Shown piece after piece: positions 1 through 5,336 of a stretch of DNA of 6,065 nt (its first letter is position 1; each line of letters opens with the position of its first letter). Under the pieces are notes generated by a model, which was not told the origin of the DNA, did no database searches, and saw only the letters and a program-made list of their open reading frames with translations. A program made the translations under genes and the position numbers. This DNA is from UBA5209 sp034002865 (GTDB taxonomy: Bacteria > Patescibacteriota > Dojkabacteria > SC72): positions 1-6,065 of the forward strand of contig JAVEZR010000030.1 in assembly GCA_034002865.1 (NCBI GenBank), given 5' to 3'.

Positions 1-248
1 TTGTTGGAGAAGCCCGTGGAGTTATATTACTCTGTTTAGAGAGGAGTAATATCTCTGTACACGAATTTACCCCTTTACAGGTAAAAAGTAGTATCTCGGG
101 ATACGGTAAAGCTACTAAGAATCAGGTACAGGAGAATGTTAAGATGCTCTTTGAGTTAGAGCAGATACCTAAGCCAGATGATGTTGCAGATGCACTAGCA
201 CTTTCAATAGCGTGTTTTGATAGATTAAGGATGGATGAGTTAACTTAA
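1..248 (+). CDS. ruvC: RuvC Holliday junction resolvase, C-terminal part (5' end outside window)
   Basis: RuvC is the endonuclease that nicks Holliday junctions symmetrically, working with RuvAB. Only the last 81 codons are present, read from position 3 to the TAA at 246-248. The fragment opens with VGEARGVILL, matching the G-ARG helix start of RuvC, continues with a VKSSISGYGKATKNQV stretch (the conserved G-G-A-K-QV DNA-contacting segment) and ends with PDDVADALALSIAC. The two Asp of the DDVAD motif (fragment residues 60 and 63) correspond to E. coli D138 and D141, two of the four catalytic metal-binding acids. The other two acids lie upstream of the window. The C-terminal tail is short. The gap to ruvA is 20 nt, so the genes are probably co-transcribed. 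Identity rests on motif alignment from memory and on synteny with ruvA and ruvB. Confidence 0.93.
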   Translation, partial: VGEARGVILLCLERSNISVHEFTPLQVKSSISGYGKATKNQVQENVKMLFELEQIPKPDDVADALALSIACFDRLRMDELT

Positions 249-268
249 TATGGTAAGATTACTTTAAT

Positions 269-853
269 ATGATTTCATATATATCTGGTAAAGTATTAAA
301 GAGTAATATAGGGAAGGTAAACTTTTTAGAAGTACTAATATCTAATGGTATTGGATATAGGGTGTATGTTACATCTAAGTTTAAATTCCAAGAGAGAGAT
401 TCTGAGATATCTTTGTACACAAGTTTTCAAGTAAGAGAGGAGAGTCAATCCCTGTATGGATTTAATACAGAGAGTGAGAGAGACTTCTTTGAACAGTTAC
501 TCACTATCTCAGGTGTTGGGCCAAAGGTTGCTCTCTCTATACTTTCTACATATGAGATGGAGAGAGTAAGGGAGATAGTTCTAGATGGTGATTCTAAGCT
601 TCTAAGTAAAGTTCCAGGATTAGGATCTAAAGGTGCTCAAAAGATAATATTAGAGTTAAGAGGTAAGATAGATTTTGATAAAGAGAATGTACAGTTAGAG
701 GGGGATGTTAAATTAAAAGAGCTTAAAGAGGCTCTTAAGTCTTTAGGATATACAGGTAGATCTTTAGATGAGAGTATGAAGAAAGCTACTGATATACTTT
801 CTAAGAAAGATATTGATATAGAGGAGTTAATACGTAAAGTTTTAGAGCAGTAA
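269..853 (+). CDS. ruvA: RuvA, Holliday junction DNA-binding subunit of RuvAB
   Basis: RuvA binds four-way junctions as a tetramer and loads the RuvB motor. The 194 residues match the usual length (E. coli about 203). Residues 1-63 are the OB-fold domain, ending in REESQSLYGF. E57 and E58 occupy the place of the E. coli acidic pin (E55/D56) that shapes strand separation at the junction centre. Two helix-hairpin-helix motifs follow: ISGVGPKVAL (about 80-89) and PGLGSKGAQKIILEL (116-130). A charged linker (about 135-150) leads to the C-terminal three-helix domain (about 150-194), which contacts RuvB. The ATG at 269 is chosen because the protein then begins MISYISGKV, aligning with the start of known RuvA proteins. 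No convincing Shine-Dalgarno sequence precedes it. The stop is 2 nt before the ruvB start, implying translational coupling. Confidence 0.96.
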   Translation: MISYISGKVLKSNIGKVNFLEVLISNGIGYRVYVTSKFKFQERDSEISLYTSFQVREESQSLYGFNTESERDFFEQLLTISGVGPKVALSILSTYEMERVREIVLDGDSKLLSKVPGLGSKGAQKIILELRGKIDFDKENVQLEGDVKLKELKEALKSLGYTGRSLDESMKKATDILSKKDIDIEELIRKVLEQ

Positions 854-855
854 AT

Positions 856-1887
856 ATGATTAAGTCTAGTAAAAAAACAGAAGAGAAGAATAGGTTAAAA
901 GAGAGTAAGGTTCTTGTTAGTAAGGTTGAAATAGATGAGTCTGAACAGAAGATACGTCCTAGTAAGATAGATGAAATGATTGGTAGGAAGCAGGAGAAAG
1001 AAACTATCAAGATGATGATACACTCTGCAAGGAAAAGGAAAGAGGTTATTGATCATGTTCTTTTCTATGGACCTCCAGGTTTAGGTAAAACAACTTTCGC
1101 TTTAGCTATTGCTAACGAGATTGGTAGCTCTATTAGAATTACCTCTGGACCTGCAATAGAAAGACAGGGGGATTTAGCTGCTATATTAACAAATCTTAAA
1201 GCAAATGATGTTCTTTTTATCGATGAAATACATAGATTATCTCGTGTAGTTGAGGAAATATTGTACCCAGCTATGGAGGATAGAGCTTTGGATATTGTAA
1301 TGGGTAAAGGGCCATCTGCTAAAACTATTAGACTTAATCTAGAACCGTTTACCTTAATAGGTGCAACTACACAGATAGGGAAGATTAGCTCTCCAATGAG
1401 AGATAGGTTTGGATTAATACAGAGATTAGATTTCTTTGGTGAGGAGGATATGATTGAGATCTTAAAAAGAGCATCTAATCTGTGGGATATTAAGATAGAG
1501 CAGGGGGCTTTAAAGGTTGTGTCTGTAGGCTCTCGTGGTACTGCTAGAGTAGGTCTTCGTTTACTTAGAAGAGTTAGAGACTATGCCCAACATAGTAATA
1601 TTGATGTTATAGATGAGGATGTTGTTTATAAAACGATGAGGCTTCTTGGTGTCGATGATATAGGGTTGGAGAGTATTGATAGGGAAATTCTAAGAGTTAT
1701 GTTTTTTGATTTCGATGGTGGTCCTGTAGGGCTATCTACATTAGCTGCTTCTGTTTCAGAGGATATCTCAACCCTTACAGATGTTCATGAGCCATTCCTT
1801 ATGAAGTGTGGTTTAATAAAGAGGAGCCCAAGGGGTAGGGTGCTTACCTCTAAAGGTATAAAGTATGTAGAGAAGATATGGCAGTAG
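856..1887 (+). CDS. ruvB: RuvB, AAA+ branch-migration ATPase
   Basis: RuvB forms hexameric rings that pump DNA through the RuvA-bound junction using ATP. The 343 residues fit the family (E. coli 336), with a Lys/Glu-rich N-terminus about 10 residues longer than in E. coli before the IRP motif at 33-35. Visible motifs are Walker A GPPGLGKT (72-79), the SGPAIE loop (97-102), Walker B LFIDEIH (120-126), YPAMEDRALD (137-146), sensor 1 GATT (169-172), SSPMRDRFG with the presumed arginine finger R184 (178-186), sensor 2 GTAR (228-231) and RLLRRVRD (235-242). The winged-helix domain shows GGPVGLSTLAA (288-298) and the DNA-contacting PRGR (325-328). Some normally conserved positions differ: RQGDL for KPGDL, GATTQIG for GATTRAG, and GTAR for GTPR. 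All catalytic residues remain, so it should be active. It starts 2 nt after ruvA, and its last 10 nt overlap the next gene. Confidence 0.97.
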   Translation: MIKSSKKTEEKNRLKESKVLVSKVEIDESEQKIRPSKIDEMIGRKQEKETIKMMIHSARKRKEVIDHVLFYGPPGLGKTTFALAIANEIGSSIRITSGPAIERQGDLAAILTNLKANDVLFIDEIHRLSRVVEEILYPAMEDRALDIVMGKGPSAKTIRLNLEPFTLIGATTQIGKISSPMRDRFGLIQRLDFFGEEDMIEILKRASNLWDIKIEQGALKVVSVGSRGTARVGLRLLRRVRDYAQHSNIDVIDEDVVYKTMRLLGVDDIGLESIDREILRVMFFDFDGGPVGLSTLAASVSEDISTLTDVHEPFLMKCGLIKRSPRGRVLTSKGIKYVEKIWQ

Positions 1888-2705
1888 AGAAAGTAATTAA
1901 TACAAATGAAGATGCTGTTAAAAGAGGTAAGTTAATTACTCTTTCTTTATTAATAGCGCTATCCATATTTATACAAACGATATTAAAGATAAACGATGGG
2001 GATATAATAAGAACAGTTCTTACGTTTGTAGTATATCTTTTTGCTTCTATTATTGGTCTTATATGGGCATTTAACTTTCAGGTTAAGATTAGATCTATGC
2101 AGTTTATTCTGCATTCTGCTCTCTTTGTAGCATCCGAGTATCTATTTATACAGCTCTTCTTTATACAGAAATTTAGTCGTATATATGAGGGTCTTCTACT
2201 TCTATTTCTCATAGCTATTATCTTTGTTGGTACCTATGTGTCCTTTTTAATGTCTAATGTATTTAATGTTAATCTTTACAAGAATATCCCATTAGTAAAT
2301 GTAGGTAGAACAACCTCTTTTATTATCTCTACCTTTACAATCTTCTTACTTCTTTTTGGATTATTGGCTTTACAGTTGCCTGTGTATATTCTTCTTCCAT
2401 TAGTTGCTGTAGTAGTAGGCTTTCTCTCATATATTCATCTTAAGAATTTAGGGTATGAGGGCTCTTTGCTTAACAGGAAATCAATGTTGGTATCTATGAT
2501 TGTTTTCTTTATGTTTATCTCTTCATTTCTCTCCGGTGTTATACACGAAGTTTCTGTTTTAAGCCCAGTAGTAGGGTACTTTGTAGGTATTGGGATAGCC
2601 AATATGAAGGGTACAAACAGGAGTAAAAACTGGGAACTTTTCCTTTATATTTCTATATTAATAGCAGTTACACTGCTTAATTTAAGATTGAATATTTTCA
2701 TATAA
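1878..2705 (+). CDS. Polytopic membrane protein of unknown function, last gene of the ruv operon
   Basis: I do not recognise the family. The 275-residue product has a short charged N-terminus (1-18) and about eight or nine hydrophobic helices, at roughly 19-36, 43-65, 73-96, 105-129, 145-165, 168-188, 203-221, 224-243 and 252-272. Loops are short and there is no signal peptide or large soluble domain, so it is very probably an integral inner-membrane protein. Conspicuous residues in or near helices are W63, H79, E87, and an IHEV pair around 222-225, but no known transporter or enzyme motif is visible. The ATG at 1878 lies inside ruvB (10 nt overlap, different frame) and is preceded by a purine-rich AGAGAAG that may serve as ribosome binding site. 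The overlap implies coupled translation with ruvB. A link to recombination cannot be inferred from sequence; it may simply be an operon passenger. Confidence 0.85.
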   Translation: MAVEKVINTNEDAVKRGKLITLSLLIALSIFIQTILKINDGDIIRTVLTFVVYLFASIIGLIWAFNFQVKIRSMQFILHSALFVASEYLFIQLFFIQKFSRIYEGLLLLFLIAIIFVGTYVSFLMSNVFNVNLYKNIPLVNVGRTTSFIISTFTIFLLLFGLLALQLPVYILLPLVAVVVGFLSYIHLKNLGYEGSLLNRKSMLVSMIVFFMFISSFLSGVIHEVSVLSPVVGYFVGIGIANMKGTNRSKNWELFLYISILIAVTLLNLRLNIFI

Positions 2706-2710
2706 CTTAG

Positions 2711-2806
2711 TGAGAGTAGGGGTAGGGGCCTGTAGTATGTAACGGCCTATAGTTTCACATATCCCATAGTTTGTCAGTGTGGATAACCTACTGCTAATAC
2801 TCTTTT
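2711..2806 (+). ncRNA. Possible structured RNA or large 3' structure after the ruv operon
   Basis: The segment has about 44% GC, against about 21% in the 70 bp that follow. AGAGTA (2713-2718) can pair with TACTCT (2798-2803), GTAGG (2722-2726) with CCTAC (2787-2791), and GGCC (2727-2730) with GGCC (2744-2747). The outer stem is followed by TTT at 2804-2806. A TATAAC at 2701-2706 could be a -10 element for a transcript starting at the outer stem, but I see no good -35. The loop is too long for a classic intrinsic terminator. It does not match SRP RNA, tmRNA or tRNA signatures I know. It could be a small RNA, an operon 3' end structure or a protein-binding site. Strand and boundaries are guesses from the T-run. 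Confidence 0.3.
2778..2786 (-). promoter_or_regulatory. Perfect consensus DnaA-box 9-mer (TTATCCACA on the minus strand)
   Basis: The + strand reads TGTGGATAA, the exact complement of the high-affinity DnaA box. It is the only exact copy I found in the gap. TGTGTATTA at about 2806 is a poor relative with more than one difference from the strict consensus. A single box can be a regulatory DnaA site or chance; origins normally have several. It sits inside the GC-rich structured island, about 200 bp upstream of the very AT-rich tract. Confidence 0.3.
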
Positions 2807-2896
2807 GTGTATTAAAGTAATAAATAGGGAATATATTCAAGAATAATATTTAATTCTTTATTTGATCTTCTACGAGAGAGAGTAGCTATACTCCAT

Positions 2897-2925
2897 TGTA
2901 ATATGTTATGATTATCTGTAATATG
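2897..2925 (+). repeat. 9-bp direct repeat TGTAATATG, two copies 20 bp apart
   Basis: TGTAATATG occurs at 2897-2905 and again at 2917-2925. The start-to-start distance of 20 bp is close to two helical turns, so both copies face the same side of the DNA, as expected for a pair of protein-binding sites. No matching protein can be named. Confidence 0.55.
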
Positions 2926-2991
2926 CAACCGAGTATAATCATCCTTATATGCGGTTATATATAGATTCAACCGAGGTAGTGCTTAAGGATG
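2908..2991 (+). promoter_or_regulatory. Cluster of mutually exclusive stem-loops (attenuator- or recombination-site-like)
   Basis: Stem 1 pairs ATGATTAT (2908-2915) with ATAATCAT (2935-2942). Stem 2 pairs CATCCTTA (2940-2947) with TAAGGATG (2984-2991) and encloses CGGTT (2952-2956) paired with AACCG (2969-2973). Stems 1 and 2 share bases 2940-2942 and cannot both form completely. CGGTT can alternatively pair with AACCG at 2927-2931. A TATAAT hexamer at 2934-2939 lies within this cluster, though without a clear -35. The arrangement could switch an RNA leader or form a binding or recombination site at DNA level. No known riboswitch class is recognised. Confidence 0.35.
2926..2975 (+). repeat. 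8-bp direct repeat CAACCGAG, two copies 42 bp apart
   Basis: CAACCGAG occurs at 2926-2933 and 2968-2975. The first copy abuts the second TGTAATATG repeat. Its AACCG core is complementary to CGGTT at 2952-2956, which lies between the two copies, so either copy could pair with the same central segment. Confidence 0.5.
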
Positions 2992-3114
2992 CAAATATTT
3001 ATGTTCTTTAATATATCCATATATGTTCATACCTATATGTATTTATATTTCTTTATTTTATCTTTTTATCACCCTATTTTACTTTTATCAAAAGAAAAAA
3101 ATTACCCCCCTACT

Positions 3115-3143
3115 TTGATTTATATATTTTTTAAGCTTAATAT
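3115..3143 (+). promoter_or_regulatory. Candidate sigma70-type promoter for xer
   Basis: TTGATT (3115-3120) and TAATAT (3138-3143) are separated by 17 bp; each matches the consensus hexamers at 4 of 6 positions. Transcription would start at about 3150, practically at the ATG (3152), giving a leaderless or nearly leaderless mRNA. This agrees with the absence of any Shine-Dalgarno sequence before the ATG. The surroundings are so AT-rich that chance matches are likely. The -35 overlaps the right arm of an inverted repeat ATCAAA (3087-3092) / TTTGAT (3114-3119). Confidence 0.35.
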
Positions 3144-3151
3144 ATACATAT

Positions 3152-4573
3152 ATGAAAAGAAAAAACCTTTTAAACAGTGTGCCTACTTTACCTGATCAGG
3201 AGAAGTTCCTTTTAGATTTACAAAGTAACAACTACAGTATGCAAACCATACTTAGCTATGCAAGAGATTTAGCAATATTTAGTGTGTATTTACACTTTAA
3301 CAAGATTGAATTTAAGAAAGTATCTAAAGAGGATATTTCTAACTATAAAGGGTACCTTAGAAGTGGTAATCATCTTAAAGATTTGGATAAAGTAAGGAGG
3401 GAATGTATGAAAAGCGGCTTAGATACAACGGATATAGATAGCGAAGCTCTAGGAGGCTCTGCAAGGGCCTTGAAAGAAACAGGGGGTATGAATACACCTG
3501 TAGATGAGTCTGAAAATATCAATGAGCACTCCAGAGAGAGCAAGGAGGCATATATGGATGACTTCCTCACTCATGTGTACAGTAAGGTGTACGGTTCACT
3601 GGGTATACTTGATAGGCCTCTTAATTCTAGAGCTAGAAGTGAGAACGGTTTAGATGTTAGAAGTATTAATCGAATGTTATCTGCTCTTAGATCATATCTT
3701 AAATTTAGAATTAGTTGGGATTTAGAAATTCCTTTACCTCCAGATGCAATTAGTATGGTTAAGAGTGAAAAGAAGATGAAAAAGGTTGCTTCATTTGAAG
3801 ACTTAGTTAGATTAATTGAATCTCCAATGGAGTTTGAGAAAGATGAGAAGGTAGCACTGAGAAATAGGTGCATGTTGGAGATGCTCTTTGCAACAGGTAT
3901 GCGTATATCTGAACTGATTAGCTTAGATCTAGAGCAACTAAATGTTGAGGGTAAGATGTATATTACTGGTAAAGGGCGTAAGGAAAGAAGGATTTTTGTT
4001 ACACCAAGAGCATTAGGATGGGTAAATAAGTATTTGAAGTTAAGGTTAGAGTATGCATTCTCAGATAGGGTTAAGGAAGAGCAACCGGGTATTGTAGATA
4101 GTTTGTATAATGATTTGGGTATAGAGAGAAAAGAGGAAAACATGAAACCTCGTGAAACAAATGAAGATGATATTTCTAAGGGTTTAAATTTGGAAGTTTT
4201 TGATTCAGAGAATAGGAAGTATATATCTTTAGTTGAAAACTATCGTAAAAATGATTTCTTAAAAAAGTTCGACTCCCCTGCTCTATTCATACCGCTATCT
4301 GGTTCTAGGAGTAGAAAAGCTAATGCAAGGATATCAACTAACTATTTCCAAGAGAAAATAGCGGATTATAGACGAAGATTAGGTATTCAAATACCTACAT
4401 CTGCACACAGTTTAAGGCATGGATATGCTACATATTTAGCACAACAGGGAGCTAGTCCTGCAGCATTACAAGTACTTCTTGGTCATGAGAGCTTAGATAC
4501 AACTACTAAGTATGTACATGCTAGTGAGAAGTTTGCAGAGGATACGGTAAAGAAGAATCATCCTTTACAGTAA
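3152..4573 (+). CDS. Xer-type tyrosine recombinase with two large insertions
   Basis: Site-specific recombinase of the XerC/XerD family. Xer proteins resolve chromosome dimers at dif by cleaving DNA through a tyrosine. Residues 15-70 form the first part of the N-terminal SAM-like core-binding domain, which resumes at GLDVRSINRMLSALRSYLKF (166-185). The catalytic domain begins at about 212 with R251 (ATGMRISEL), K274 (TGKGRKER), H419 and R422 (HSLRHGYAT), H445 (LLGHESLDTT) and nucleophile Y454 (TTKYVHAS). The R-K-H-R-H-Y set is complete, and the KKNHPLQ tail resembles the Xer C-terminus. At 473 residues it is far longer than the usual ~300. The excess is two charged, probably disordered inserts, at about 72-165 and 303-373. 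The start fits the family, but there is no Shine-Dalgarno sequence. It may be the chromosomal Xer or a mobile-element integrase; no attachment site or partner gene was found, and the Xer-like tail favours the former. Confidence 0.93.
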   Translation: MKRKNLLNSVPTLPDQEKFLLDLQSNNYSMQTILSYARDLAIFSVYLHFNKIEFKKVSKEDISNYKGYLRSGNHLKDLDKVRRECMKSGLDTTDIDSEALGGSARALKETGGMNTPVDESENINEHSRESKEAYMDDFLTHVYSKVYGSLGILDRPLNSRARSENGLDVRSINRMLSALRSYLKFRISWDLEIPLPPDAISMVKSEKKMKKVASFEDLVRLIESPMEFEKDEKVALRNRCMLEMLFATGMRISELISLDLEQLNVEGKMYITGKGRKERRIFVTPRALGWVNKYLKLRLEYAFSDRVKEEQPGIVDSLYNDLGIERKEENMKPRETNEDDISKGLNLEVFDSENRKYISLVENYRKNDFLKKFDSPALFIPLSGSRSRKANARISTNYFQEKIADYRRRLGIQIPTSAHSLRHGYATYLAQQGASPAALQVLLGHESLDTTTKYVHASEKFAEDTVKKNHPLQ

Positions 4574-4590
4574 AAAGGTATTACTGTTTT
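4567..4590 (+). terminator. Shared hairpin between convergent operons, likely intrinsic terminator
   Basis: ACAGTAA (4567-4573) and TTACTGT (4581-4587) are perfect 7-bp arms around a 7-nt loop, followed by TTT at 4588-4590 on the + strand. The left arm contains the xer stop codon, and the right arm contains the stop of the minus-strand gene. On the minus strand the hairpin is preceded by A-run and lacks a T-run of its own beyond the loop, so termination is better supported for xer than for the opposite operon. The stem is AT-rich and therefore weak. Confidence 0.5.
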
Positions 4591-4880
4591 ATTGCTGTTA
4601 TTATATTTGCTAATTCACCAAGACGTGTGTATGAGCTATTGTCTTGTGGTAGCATAGAGACTCTGTTGTATTCTATTTCTAGATAAGTAGCAAAGATGGA
4701 TTTTAAGTTGGCGCTTTCCTGCTTTAGTGAAGCTATTTCTTCCTCTTGAGTTTGAACTTTCTGTTCTAGTTGTGATATCTTTGCATCATTACTATCTTCA
4801 GATTCTTTCTCGGCAGGTTGATCTACAGTACTTTCAGGTACTGTGCTATTAATCTCTGGATTATTTTCAAATGGGTCCAT
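4581..4880 (-). CDS. Small coiled-coil protein of unknown function, last gene of the minus-strand operon
   Basis: I do not recognise the family. The 99-residue acidic product has a polar, probably disordered N-terminus (1-32, rich in Asp, Glu, Ser, Asn and Pro). A regular heptad pattern follows, with I35, L38, V42, Q45, I49, L52, S56, L59 and F63 at a/d positions. That predicts a coiled coil of about 30 residues and likely oligomerisation. A short C-terminal helix (about 84-99) ends in AIKQ. There is no signal peptide or membrane segment, so it should be cytoplasmic. The ATG lies 7 nt downstream of the preceding gene's stop, so co-transcription is very likely. Only a weak purine-rich sequence (AGTAGAGA) precedes the start. 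It ends 7 nt from the xer stop, inside the shared hairpin. Confidence 0.8.
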   Translation of the reverse strand: MDPFENNPEINSTVPESTVDQPAEKESEDSNDAKISQLEQKVQTQEEEIASLKQESANLKSIFATYLEIEYNRVSMLPQDNSSYTRLGELANIITAIKQ

Positions 4881-4887
4881 ATCTCTA

Positions 4888-5334
4888 CTACTCTAATTTA
4901 GAGGCTAAATCTATTGCAGTTTTAGTAGCTTCAAAGTCAGGGTCTTGCTGTGCAGCTATTACCTGTTTGAGAGCTTGTGGGTCATCATTTTTAAGCTTAG
5001 TAAGGAAATCCTCCATAGCTTTACCTTCCTGTATACATTGGTCTAGGTAATCTATTAAGAAAGTATTCCAATTGTTCTCTGCACTAATACCGTATACCCT
5101 CTTTAATATATCCTTAAGTGTATCTGTAGCTTCTTGAGTAGTAAGATCTTCTTTCTCTATTCCTGTAAGGTAGTCATTTAAAGAGTCTAAATCTTGTTCA
5201 TTTGCTTGTAGTAAGTCTTCTTCCATATCATCAAGAAAATCTTCAAATCCAAGCCTTATTAATGAAACTATTCTTTTTTCATCTAATCCTAACTCTTTAA
5301 GTTTTTCTATTTTACTATCTATTTGGTTATCCAT
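4888..5334 (-). CDS. Small acidic all-helical protein of unknown function
   Basis: I do not recognise the family. The 148 residues are strongly acidic, with many Leu, Asp, Glu and Gln and almost no Pro or Gly, so the protein should be a soluble bundle of about six helices. There is no Cys-pair, catalytic motif, signal peptide or membrane segment; the single Trp (W89) and Cys (C99) lie in the central NNWNTFLIDYLDQC stretch. A GGGGAG Shine-Dalgarno sequence (minus strand, 5349-5344) lies 9 nt before the ATG, inside the end of the upstream gene, whose TAA is only 2 nt away. It is therefore the middle member of a three-gene operon with the coiled-coil protein downstream. An adaptor or structural partner role is possible, but nothing in the sequence specifies it. 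Confidence 0.82.
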   Translation of the reverse strand: MDNQIDSKIEKLKELGLDEKRIVSLIRLGFEDFLDDMEEDLLQANEQDLDSLNDYLTGIEKEDLTTQEATDTLKDILKRVYGISAENNWNTFLIDYLDQCIQEGKAMEDFLTKLKNDDPQALKQVIAAQQDPDFEATKTAIDLASKLE

Positions 5335-5336
5335 AT

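Larger units (their letters stand above)
2706..3151. other. 446-bp intergenic region between the ruv operon and xer
   Basis: This is the only long gap in the window. It divides into three parts. About 2711-2803 is unusually GC-rich for this DNA (about 44%) and has inverted repeats. About 2811-2991 contains direct repeats and stem-loops in AT-rich DNA. About 2992-3151 is very AT-rich (roughly 20% GC), mostly T-rich on the + strand, with one C6 run at 3105-3110. Minor hairpins also seen are AAGAAT/ATTCTT at 2839-2858, GAGTA/TACTC at 2880-2893 and CTTTT/AAAAG at 3082-3094. I find no tRNA, no rRNA and no convincing protein-coding gene. The individual elements are listed separately. Confidence 0.7.

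Noticed and set aside
801..1010. 69-codon minus-strand frame opposite the ruvA/ruvB junction
   Set aside because: It is antisense to two confidently identified genes.
2839..2863. AAGAAT/ATTCTT hairpin followed by TATTT as an intrinsic terminator
   Set aside because: A six-bp, nearly all-AT stem with an 8-nt loop and a broken T-run would be too unstable to call.
2897..2991. dif-like Xer recombination site
   Set aside because: I looked for two 11-bp half-sites ending in CATAA and beginning with TTATG around a 6-bp spacer. TTATG occurs at 2906-2910, but no matching left half-site is present, so a standard dif is not supported.
2940..2991. tRNA-like fold (8-bp closing stem with an inner CGGTT/AACCG arm)
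   Set aside because: It is only 52 nt long, and there is no D-arm, anticodon arm or GGTTCRA T-loop on either strand.
2989..3195. 68-codon open frame with a GAGG upstream, encoding a very hydrophobic Tyr/Phe/Ile-rich peptide
   Set aside because: It lies in ~20% GC DNA where such composition follows from base content, has no coding-like codon pattern, and overlaps the start of xer by 44 nt. A small membrane peptide is not excluded, but I cannot support it.
3370..3570. 66-codon minus-strand frame opposite the first Xer insert
   Set aside because: Shadow of the insert region, with no ribosome binding site or recognisable protein features. The insert itself is in frame with the recombinase.
3571..4143. 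190-codon open frame on the minus strand
   Set aside because: It is antisense to the catalytic domain of the Xer recombinase; Ser/Leu-rich shadow with no family features.
3365..4270. Inteins or introns as the source of the extra Xer segments
   Set aside because: There is no Cys/Ser start with His-Asn end for an intein, no endonuclease motifs, and both inserts are too short. They read as ordinary in-frame insertions.
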